DNA from: Pyrinomonadaceae bacterium
GTDB taxonomy: Bacteria > Acidobacteriota > Blastocatellia > Pyrinomonadales > Pyrinomonadaceae
NCBI GenBank assembly: GCA_013695245.1
Contig: JACDAW010000333.1
Location: 1-5,462 of the forward strand
DNA length: 5,462 nt
Direction of reading: 5' to 3'
Of the stretch, positions 1 through 5,457 are shown in pieces. Below the pieces are notes generated by a model, which worked only from the letters and a program-made list of their open reading frames with translations, was not told where the DNA came from and made no database searches. Every line of letters starts with the position of its first letter. Within the stretch, counting starts at the first letter, position 1. Made by a program: the position numbers and the translations under genes.

Positions 1-460
1 TCAGCACCATGCGAGTTGCCGTGTTATCGCTTGCGGTAATCATCTGGTGCAAAAGTTCTTTGAGAGCAACTTGCTTGCCGATTTGATAGTTTCGCAGAAA
101 ACCTGTCCCGCCACTTACATCATCTTCGGTTAAGGTAAACTTTTGGTAGTAATTTAATTCGCCCTTTTCGATCTTCTCCATTACTACGCAAAGCATGGCG
201 ACTTTGATGGTGCTGCCTGTTGGAAACTTTTCGTCGCCACGCAATTCCAAGCGGTCATTCGTTTTCAAATGGTGCAAGCTGACGCCAATCTTGCCATGAA
301 AGCTATTGGCTATTGTTTCCAACTGCCTTCGCAAGTTATTCAGGTGAGGTGAGGCATAGCAAACACGTGCAGGAAAAACTGCAATCATCATCGCAACGGC
401 AATTAACAATGCAGTGATGTGTTTGAAAATGCAGCTATTATTCAGCTTGTTCATAACCAT
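1..460 (-). CDS. Class A beta-lactamase-like secreted serine hydrolase (3' part outside window)
   Basis: This is an open reading frame with no stop from the ATG at 460-458 to the window edge, giving about 153 codons; the C-terminal half is missing. The start region has a signal peptide: charged residues, then a hydrophobic stretch (HITALLIAVAMMIAVFPA), with a likely cleavage after Cys-Tyr-Ala at about residue 36. The active-site motif Ser-Thr-Ile-Lys (S83, K86) sits in PTGSTIKVAM, and Ser-Asp-Asn (144-146) follows 61 residues later, the spacing expected for class A enzymes (S70 to S130). The general-base Glu and the KTG motif would lie beyond base 1, so whether it hydrolyses beta-lactams or is a related serine hydrolase cannot be decided. 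A TGA stop lies directly upstream, so 460 is the earliest start; ATG 454 is an alternative. Neither has a Shine-Dalgarno sequence. It begins 23 bp after the peptidase gene stop, so read-through transcription is likely. Its GC is about 44% over bases 1-180, much lower than the peptidase gene. Confidence 0.88.
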   Translation of the reverse strand, partial: MVMNKLNNSCIFKHITALLIAVAMMIAVFPARVCYASPHLNNLRRQLETIANSFHGKIGVSLHHLKTNDRLELRGDEKFPTGSTIKVAMLCVVMEKIEKGELNYYQKFTLTEDDVSGGTGFLRNYQIGKQVALKELLHQMITASDNTATRMVL

Positions 461-483
461 TCAACAGAAGCATAACGAGTATT

Positions 484-1980
484 CTACCGCGCCGAACGAG
501 CGACCGGGCGCGGATAACTTACAGGACTGCGATTGCCTGTGCGATCAACGGCGCGCACGCCGAAGAAGTAGTTATCTTTCGACATGCCGCGCATCACAAA
601 CGACGTGACGTTGCCGACCGCGCGAGAGTTTGTCCACAGGGGCGCGGACGTTTCGCGCCAGACGATCTCGTAGCCCGCGAGGTCGGGTTCGGTGTTCGCC
701 GTCCAGCGAATCTCCGTGTCGTTGGTGAGCTGTCCGGTGACGATGCCGACCCCTTTCGGGCGCGCCGGAGCGAGCGCGAGCATAGCTAGTGAGGCGGCGT
801 TGAGGCGCGCGACCGTTGCGATGTAACTGTAATCAACGAACTCCGGCAGATCGCCGTAAGCGACGCCATTTTCCGTGCGAACGTTTTGATGTTGATGACG
901 GTAATCTTCATTCGGTTCGCAGAAGCGGATGGCGGCGAAGCCGCGTTCGAGAAACGGGATGTGATCGCCGCCGCGCCCATAACGATCTCGACGATAGACG
1001 AGTTGCACGCGCGCTGCGGGCACGTAAAGGTCGCCGACGTCTTTGATGAAGCGCGCGAGTTGCCGCGAGCTTGAATCGTTTTCGCCGCCGACGCTGCGGC
1101 GCGTTGTTGCTTCCTGCGTCGTTTCATTCGACGGCACGCCTTCACTAAAGACGCGCACCGTGCGGGGATCGCGCACGCCGTTGCCGCCGAGACTGTTGCC
1201 GACAATGTCATTAGTAAACATCGCCTCAATGTTCATGTTCTTCGCCTTCGCTTGTTCGGCGAAGTAAGTTGCGCCGAGCAAGCCTTGCTCTTCGCCCGCG
1301 ACGGCCATAAAGATGATCGTCGCATCAAATTGCCGCTTCGACATCACGCGCGCCATCTCAAGCACGGCCGCTACTCCCGACGCATCGTCGTTCGCGCCCG
1401 GCGCATCGCAGTCCGCATCCGTCGGACTTGTGCACATCGAATCATAATGTCCGCTTACAACATAGACCCGATCTGCCGACTCCGCTTGTGAGCCGCGCAA
1501 TGTGGCAACGACGTTTGTGATCAGGGTGGCGCGCGGCACGCGCCCCTGCGGTGGCGGTGCGGCCGGTTGCTCGAAAGTTTGCTTTTCAACGGTGAGTCGT
1601 CCGCCTGAGCCTTGCGCAATTTGAGAAAACTCGTTGTAGAGATAATCGCGCGCCGCGCCGATGCCGCGCGTCGGATTGTCTTGCGCGGAGAGCGTGTTGC
1701 GCGTGCCGAAGGAGACGAGGCGGCGCACGGTGCGTTCAATGTTGCGCTGATCGATCTCGGCGATCATGCGTTTAACTTCTGTATTGAACGACCTGTTCGA
1801 TTGATCAACTTTGGGGTTTGTGCCAGCCGATGCTCGATTTTCTCCCGCCGTCCGGTTGCGTCCTCTTGCGCCGCGCCGTTGTGCGTGCGCGATGAAGTTA
1901 GAGGACAGCGTAGATGTAAGGACCATGAGAAATGTGAGCGCAAAAGCGAGCAGGCGCGGAAACGTGCGGACGACTTTCAT
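484..1980 (-). CDS. Secreted M28 family zinc aminopeptidase with C-terminal fibronectin type III-like domain
   Basis: The 498-residue protein has a Sec signal peptide (residues 1-33, hydrophobic core LLAFALTFLMVL, cleavage after Ala-His-Ala) and a basic, low-complexity stretch at about 34-62. The M28 catalytic domain spans about 70-400. All co-catalytic zinc ligands expected from the family are visible: H178 (SGHYDS), D198 (GANDDASG), E231 with the general base E230 (AGEEQG), D258 (TNDIVG) and H340 (GGDHIPF). The C-terminal part (about 406-491) has the pattern of a fibronectin type III domain: DTEIRWTA, DLAGYEIVWRE, YFFGVRAVDRTGNRS. This architecture fits an exported peptidase that releases N-terminal amino acids from peptides, with Fn3 serving as a spacer or substrate/surface contact; the exact substrate is unknown. 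The start is well fixed by an AAGGAG Shine-Dalgarno 7 nt upstream. It lies 144 bp downstream of the anti-sigma gene and 23 bp upstream of the beta-lactamase-like gene. No key residue is missing, so it should be active. Confidence 0.95.
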   Translation of the reverse strand: MKVVRTFPRLLAFALTFLMVLTSTLSSNFIAHAQRRGARGRNRTAGENRASAGTNPKVDQSNRSFNTEVKRMIAEIDQRNIERTVRRLVSFGTRNTLSAQDNPTRGIGAARDYLYNEFSQIAQGSGGRLTVEKQTFEQPAAPPPQGRVPRATLITNVVATLRGSQAESADRVYVVSGHYDSMCTSPTDADCDAPGANDDASGVAAVLEMARVMSKRQFDATIIFMAVAGEEQGLLGATYFAEQAKAKNMNIEAMFTNDIVGNSLGGNGVRDPRTVRVFSEGVPSNETTQEATTRRSVGGENDSSSRQLARFIKDVGDLYVPAARVQLVYRRDRYGRGGDHIPFLERGFAAIRFCEPNEDYRHQHQNVRTENGVAYGDLPEFVDYSYIATVARLNAASLAMLALAPARPKGVGIVTGQLTNDTEIRWTANTEPDLAGYEIVWRETSAPLWTNSRAVGNVTSFVMRGMSKDNYFFGVRAVDRTGNRSPVSYPRPVARSAR

Positions 1981-1986
1981 CGTTGA

Positions 1987-1992
1987 CTCCTT
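1987..1992 (-). promoter_or_regulatory. Shine-Dalgarno site of the M28 peptidase gene
   Basis: On the minus strand AAGGAG lies 6 bases plus one (GTCAACG, 7 nt) before the ATG at 1980-1978. It is the only strong ribosome binding site in the window and fixes this start. The other four genes have weak or no Shine-Dalgarno sequences. Confidence 0.85.
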
Positions 1993-2019
1993 CGATTAAG
2001 GTTTGGACGGCGATAAGAA

Positions 2020-2041
2020 CGAACACAGTTTAACTTGTTCG
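2020..2041. promoter_or_regulatory. Inverted repeat CGAACA-N10-TGTTCG in the M28 leader, candidate operator
   Basis: Perfect 6-bp arms (2020-2025 and 2036-2041) flank a 10-bp centre that itself contains a small palindrome (AGTTTAACT, whose arms AGTT and AACT pair around one base). The site is 40-60 bp before the peptidase ATG, a place where a transcription factor or an RNA hairpin could act. It is not a known box: LexA of Gram-positive type has GAAC and GTTC only 4 bp apart. I see no convincing promoter hexamers beside it. Its role is inferred from position and symmetry only. Confidence 0.4.
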
Positions 2042-2124
2042 CTCTAACTCGACTAGACGAAAGCACAAGATTTTTAGTTAATGGGCTTGAGTCGCGGATA
2101 GCGCACGACTTTTACGACAGGATT

Positions 2125-3411
2125 TTAACGGATACGATAAGCGCGATTGTTTAGACGGACGATTATTTCGCCGCCGAGTTCGTTAGCGATGCGCCGTAGG
2201 ATGGGTTCGTCGGCGGCGAGCGCGCGAAACTGTTCTGAGCCGCGCGCGATGCTGATCGTGCTCATCGAAGAATTATAGCTCGTATCGATCCACACGCCCT
2301 TCTGTCGCCGGAAACGGCGACCCGCCACCGTGCGCGTCTCGTTGACTCTGACTGCCTCATCGCTCTCTTCGCTCGTGGGAGGAGCGGCACGACGGCGTGC
2401 GGCGGAACGCGATTCGGCGCGCGCTTGTTCATCTCCAGTAGCAGGAGCAGGCGGCGCAGCGCCGGAGGTTGATGATGTGGTGTTGTTTGAGCGTTGCGAA
2501 TTGATGCTTCCCGCTCTCGCCGACGCGCTAGGGCGCATCGCATCCATGTTTGAATTGCCGTTGACGGCATCCGCCTCGCTGATTTTTGCCGCTTCGCCTG
2601 TGCTACGACTGTCTCGCGGAGGAGTTGGCGAGTTTCCGCTTTGACGAGCGTTGAGCGGAAGTTCATTTGTCGGACGAGGAGCGGCAGCAGCAACAGGAGG
2701 AGGAGGCGCGAAGGCGGAATCCGGTGATGGCGCAGTGTTCGAGTTTGCGGACGGATTGTTTTTCGCCTCCCGCTCGTTCGCTTGCGCCTGTGCGCGTGGT
2801 TCGGTTGGCGAATGAGATGCGTTCATGTTGGTCGCCATTGAATTACTGTTCGCGGCGCGCGGCGCGGTATCTGTAGTTGATGTTCCCATATTCGCGTTCT
2901 CAGGCGATGCGGGAACGTTCAAGGTCGGTTCGTCTTTTTGAACGCGCGACGCCACGAGTGCGCTATCCTGCCGTTGGGTTCGTATCAAGAAAAACACGGC
3001 GACGCAGACAAGCAGCAACGCGAAGGCCGGAACACCGAAGCGCAGCGCGGGCGCGGCGAAAAATTCCGCGAAACGTTTGCGCCACGCGCCGGACGCTATT
3101 GTTTGAGGTTGCGTCGCAACTGTCTTTTCATCAATCCTAACAATCGCATCGGCAGCGCGTGTGACAAGCGTTAATGCGGCGCGGCAGTGATCACAATCGG
3201 CGAGGTGCGCTGTGTAGCGCGTGCGCGCGGCTGGCAGCAGCGCGTTCTCCGCATAGAGATTCAGCGCATCGGCATCTAAGTGTGCAGACACATCTCCGGC
3301 GGCGGAAGCGGCTGGTAGTTCGCGCGCCCCAAGTTTAGCTGCCGCGCCGGATTCGCTTCGCGCAAATCCACGCAACAAAGAATCAGTTTTGTGATCGAAA
3401 TCGCGGCTCAT
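2125..3411 (-). CDS. Membrane-anchored zinc-finger (ZAS/zf-HC2) anti-sigma-like protein with long disordered linker and C-terminal extracytoplasmic domain
   Basis: The 428-residue protein has four parts. Residues about 41-90 carry a ZAS-type zinc site, H69-x3-C73-x2-C76, with H44 placed 25 residues earlier as the fourth ligand, as in zinc-associated anti-sigma domains that bind and hold an ECF sigma factor. A single transmembrane helix follows at about 124-144 (VPAFALLLVCVAVFFLI). Residues about 157-350 are low-complexity, rich in Asn, Ser, Ala, Pro and Thr, with a PPPP run at 236-239, and are probably disordered. The last 75 residues (about 354-428) look folded: GRRFRRQKGVWIDTSY, then ARGSEQFRALAADEP and GGEIIVRLNNRAYRI. 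With the zinc site in the cytoplasm, this end would lie outside the membrane and may be the sensor; that is inference. The gene follows the sigma factor by 143 bp on the same strand, supporting a sigma/anti-sigma pair. The ATG at 3411 has only a weak ribosome site (AAAGAAAC). Overall function is fairly sure; the signal sensed is unknown. Confidence 0.85.
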   Translation of the reverse strand: MSRDFDHKTDSLLRGFARSESGAAAKLGARELPAASAAGDVSAHLDADALNLYAENALLPAARTRYTAHLADCDHCRAALTLVTRAADAIVRIDEKTVATQPQTIASGAWRKRFAEFFAAPALRFGVPAFALLLVCVAVFFLIRTQRQDSALVASRVQKDEPTLNVPASPENANMGTSTTDTAPRAANSNSMATNMNASHSPTEPRAQAQANEREAKNNPSANSNTAPSPDSAFAPPPPVAAAAPRPTNELPLNARQSGNSPTPPRDSRSTGEAAKISEADAVNGNSNMDAMRPSASARAGSINSQRSNNTTSSTSGAAPPAPATGDEQARAESRSAARRRAAPPTSEESDEAVRVNETRTVAGRRFRRQKGVWIDTSYNSSMSTISIARGSEQFRALAADEPILRRIANELGGEIIVRLNNRAYRIR

Positions 3412-3451
3412 GTAGTTTCTTTGCCAAACCGCATTCGCGCGGCTGTTTTAT

Positions 3452-3466
3452 GAACGCTCAACGTTC
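3452..3466. promoter_or_regulatory. Inverted repeat GAACG-N5-CGTTC upstream of the anti-sigma gene
   Basis: Perfect 5-bp arms (3452-3456 and 3462-3466) enclose CTCAA, 41-55 bp before the anti-sigma start. On the minus strand it reads GGAACGTTGAGCGTTC, which also contains GGAAC, the typical -35 core of many ECF sigma promoters, but I cannot find a convincing matching -10 element. It may be an operator, a small hairpin or part of an ECF promoter. The same GAAC...GTTC arms recur in front of the M28 gene at 2020-2041. Confidence 0.35.
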
Positions 3467-3554
3467 CTTAATCTTGCGCCCTTTCATATTTGCAACCGAC
3501 GCTTCGCCATAAACGCTTCGGATTCAATCAACGTCTAAATTTTCAAAGCGCAGT

Positions 3555-4526
3555 TCACGATTTCTGCCCTTCGCTCGGTGTTTGATTCGAGGCAAACAGC
3601 GAGTGCAGATCAAATTCTACGTTCGCTTCTGCGTCGGAGAAAAGGCGCGTGATTTCTTCCGGTCTCCAACCGTGTTCTGAACCTAAAACTTTCTCAACAC
3701 CTTCGCGCACCTCCGCCTGCACGCGCTGAAGGCGACGGCTCGCGGTCGCTTCGTGAACTCCCAAAATGCTTCCGGCTTCACGCAACCGCAGATCGTCAAA
3801 ATAATAAAGCTTAATCAGCAGACGATCTTCGGCGGACAAATGATTGATCACTTGACGAAGCGCTGACTGTAGATCGCGCCCCGCGCGTTTTGCCGCAAGC
3901 TTGTTTTCGGGATCAGTTGTGTGACCGATTGCATAACCTTCGAGCTTCGCGCTTTCGTCATTCAGGCGATCAAATTCCGTGTCATCCTCCGTCTGCACGA
4001 AGCGCGACGTGCGACGATGTTTATCCACCGCCAACTGCGCGACGATTGCCCGCAGCCACCCGCCGAGCGAGCCGCATCCTGAATAGTAGCCGAGCTTTCC
4101 CGCCCGCTTCCCCTCCGCGTTCTCACGCAGCCCGTAGAGTTCGGCCCAAATTGATTGCGCTAAATCTTCGGCTTCCGCACCCTTTGAGCTGGCGCTTCTG
4201 GCCGCTGCGCGCACCGTCGCTCCATACTCGTTTATTAAATAGCTCCACGCCGTTTCGTTGCCCTGCTCACAAGCAAGCACTAAACAAAGTTCGTCGGCGT
4301 GAATGCGCGCGAAAAAATCGCTGACCGCTTGCGCCGTCGGTTGCGGCTCGTCGCGCAATAAATATTTTTCGAGAATATGCCGGAGACGTTCTGTGAGAAG
4401 ACGGATTTCGACGGCGCGATTATTCACGGCGCGCGCGAGCAAGCTTCGCGCCGCTTTCTCCACAAGCTCATCCTGTTCTGGGGAGACCGCCTTCCGGCTC
4501 ATAGATATTGTACTCTGTTGCTCCAA
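3555..4526 (-). CDS. ECF-like sigma-70 family RNA polymerase sigma factor
   Basis: The 323-residue protein (from TTG at 4526-4524) has a sigma region 2 at about 80-172 (ACEQGNETAWSYLINEYG, EAEDLAQSIWAELYG, GSLGGWLRAIVAQLAVDKHRR) and a region 4 at about 218-281 with a helix-turn-helix (LREAGSILGVHEATASRRLQR, split here as residues 248-268). Regions 1.1 and 3 are not evident, as in the ECF group. An extra helical N-terminus of about 80 residues and a 40-residue C-terminal tail are larger than in usual ECF factors of about 170-200 residues. The GxGSLxxWLR motif recalls the large sigma-70 subfamily first described in myxobacteria (TIGR03001 type); I recall this, I did not search. It would direct RNA polymerase to a stress or envelope regulon and be held by the adjacent zinc anti-sigma protein. 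The start is uncertain: an in-frame ATG at 4502-4500 gives 315 residues; neither start has a Shine-Dalgarno sequence at proper distance. Confidence 0.88.
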   Translation of the reverse strand: MEQQSTISMSRKAVSPEQDELVEKAARSLLARAVNNRAVEIRLLTERLRHILEKYLLRDEPQPTAQAVSDFFARIHADELCLVLACEQGNETAWSYLINEYGATVRAAARSASSKGAEAEDLAQSIWAELYGLRENAEGKRAGKLGYYSGCGSLGGWLRAIVAQLAVDKHRRTSRFVQTEDDTEFDRLNDESAKLEGYAIGHTTDPENKLAAKRAGRDLQSALRQVINHLSAEDRLLIKLYYFDDLRLREAGSILGVHEATASRRLQRVQAEVREGVEKVLGSEHGWRPEEITRLFSDAEANVEFDLHSLFASNQTPSEGQKS

Positions 4527-4579
4527 GCAGCAGAATTTATGCTATCACGGATCGGTTAATCATCGCTCGGACATCTGCT

Positions 4580-4607
4580 TTGACATGTTTTATAAGCGTA
4601 GGATAAA
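4580..4607 (+). promoter_or_regulatory. Candidate sigma-70 type promoter of queE
   Basis: A perfect -35 TTGACA (4580-4585) is followed after 16 bp by GATAAA (4602-4607, four of six to TATAAT). Start of transcription would be near 4614, leaving an AT-rich leader of about 90 nt before the queE ATG. It is interleaved with the opposing promoter at 4589-4616. Confidence 0.45.
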
Positions 4608-4616
4608 GTTTGATAA
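4589..4616 (-). promoter_or_regulatory. Candidate sigma-70 type promoter of the sigma factor gene
   Basis: On the minus strand TTATCA (4616-4611, four of six matches to TTGACA) is followed after 16 bp by TATAAA (4594-4589, five of six to TATAAT). Transcription would begin near 4582, about 55 nt before the TTG start or 80 nt before the ATG. It shares its bases with the plus-strand candidate promoter of queE. Consensus match only; no experimental support. Confidence 0.45.
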
Positions 4617-4660
4617 ATTTTTGATTCAAGATTTGCTGATCGGCGGTAGTTTTATTTTAA

Positions 4661-4685
4661 GATCGCAAGTCTGCAAGTGCGAATC
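4661..4685 (+). promoter_or_regulatory. Hairpin in the queE leader
   Basis: GATCGCA (4661-4667) can pair with TGCGAATC (4678-4685), giving seven base pairs with one bulged A, around a 10-nt loop. The direct repeat GCAAGT occurs twice, overlapping the stem and loop. It ends 19 nt before the ATG. There is no recognisable Shine-Dalgarno in those 19 nt (CACAAATTTAAAACCTCTTT covers most of them). It does not match what I know of preQ1 riboswitch consensus sequences. Leader structure or chance pairing are both possible. Confidence 0.3.
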
Positions 4686-4704
4686 ACAAATTTAAAACCT
4701 CTTT

Positions 4705-5349
4705 ATGCTTCGCGTGACTGAAATTTTCCGCTCCATTCAAGGCGAGTCAACGCACGCCGGTCGCCCGTGTGCGTTTGTGCGTTTGACGGGTTGCCCGATG
4801 CGTTGCAGTTGGTGCGATAGCGCGTACACGTTTACGGGCGGCGAACGGATGACGCTTGATGAGGTGATGGAGCAGGTGCGCGCGATGAATTGCCGTCTCG
4901 TCGAAGTAACAGGCGGCGAACCGCTCGCGCAGCGCGAAGCTTTCACGTTGATCGAAAAACTGTGCGACGAAAATTACGAAGTGCTGGTGGAAACCGGAGG
5001 CTTCATTTCAACGGAAGATGTGGACAAACGCGCGGCGATCATACTCGACGTGAAATGCCCCGCATCGGGCGAAGCGGAACGTAATCACTGGGCGAATCTC
5101 GAACGCTTGCGCGCCGACAAGGATGAAATCAAATTCGTGGTCGCTAACGAAGCGGATTGGGAGTTTGCCCGCGCAATCGTCCAGCGTTACGATCTCGAAC
5201 GCGCGGCGCGCGCCGTGCTCATCTCGCCTGTGTGGACGAGCGTTGATTTTCGCCAGATGGCGGATTGGGTTTCCGCGAGTGGCCTGAACGTAAGGATGCA
5301 ACTGCAGATGCACAAAACCATTTGGGGCGCGGAGGCGAGGGGCGTATGA
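4705..5349 (+). CDS. queE: 7-carboxy-7-deazaguanine synthase (QueE), radical SAM enzyme
   Basis: The 214-residue protein converts 6-carboxy-5,6,7,8-tetrahydropterin to 7-carboxy-7-deazaguanine using S-adenosylmethionine, Mg2+ and a [4Fe-4S] cluster, a committed step towards preQ0 and queuosine. It shows the N-terminal signature EIFRSIQGES (6-15), the radical SAM cysteines C30-x3-C34-x2-C37 in LTGCPMRCSWCDSAYTF, the VTGGEP loop (68-73) for SAM binding, DVKCP (115-119) and the C-terminal QMHKTIWG (201-208) common in this family. Length is normal (about 190-250). The ATG at 4705 places SIQGE at the usual distance from the N-terminus, so the start is convincing despite lacking a Shine-Dalgarno. 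It is transcribed away from the sigma factor gene, with no other que genes in view, so it may be a single-gene unit. The last codons run into purine-rich repeat sequence (GAGGCGAGGGGCGTATGA). Confidence 0.96.
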   Translation: MLRVTEIFRSIQGESTHAGRPCAFVRLTGCPMRCSWCDSAYTFTGGERMTLDEVMEQVRAMNCRLVEVTGGEPLAQREAFTLIEKLCDENYEVLVETGGFISTEDVDKRAAIILDVKCPASGEAERNHWANLERLRADKDEIKFVVANEADWEFARAIVQRYDLERAARAVLISPVWTSVDFRQMADWVSASGLNVRMQLQMHKTIWGAEARGV

Positions 5350-5358
5350 AGGAAAGTA

Positions 5359-5457
5359 GGAAGGCGGAAGGATGAAAATAGGACTATGGGCGGAAGCAAT
5401 GAGATCGTAAACGACGCGGCAGATGATTTTGATTCCGCCTTCCGCCTTCCGCCTTCC
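5359..5457. repeat. 13-bp inverted repeat around the region after queE
   Basis: GGAAGGCGGAAGG (5359-5371) is the exact reverse complement of CCTTCCGCCTTCC, found at 5438-5450 and again at 5445-5457 inside the heptamer array. The arms are separated by about 66 nt. A weaker GGCGGAA copy lies at 5390-5396. The transcript could fold into a long stem, but there is no uridine run, so I do not call a terminator. The intervening sequence (5372-5432) shows no gene, only stop-interrupted short frames. Confidence 0.6.

Noticed and set aside
1612..1986. Plus-strand open frame of 124 codons antisense to the M28 gene
   Set aside because: It is the antisense shadow of a GC-rich gene with all catalytic motifs on the other strand; its product is Arg/Ala-rich with no recognisable domain.
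2020..2041. LexA box upstream of the peptidase gene
   Set aside because: GAAC and GTTC arms are 12 bp apart, against 4 bp in the Gram-positive-type box, and no SOS gene is nearby.
2088..2108. Possible terminator after the anti-sigma gene (GTCGTG paired with CGCGAC)
   Set aside because: The stem is only about 6 bp with one G-U pair and is not followed by a T run on the minus strand.
2262..2693. Minus-strand open frame of 143 codons within the anti-sigma gene, other frame
   Set aside because: It overlaps the low-complexity linker and is Arg/Ala-rich; GC-rich repeats create long open frames by chance.
3890..4324. Plus-strand open frame of 144 codons antisense to the sigma factor gene
   Set aside because: It lies wholly inside the sigma factor, is Arg/Pro/Ser-rich and has no domain pattern, as expected of a shadow frame.
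4614..4704. preQ1 riboswitch before queE
   Set aside because: The short A-rich tail and the GGUUC-type stem of class I are not visible; only a bulged hairpin can be drawn.
5346..5411. Small genes after queE starting at ATG 5346 or 5372
   Set aside because: They are 9 and 12 codons long and consist mostly of the purine-rich repeat units.
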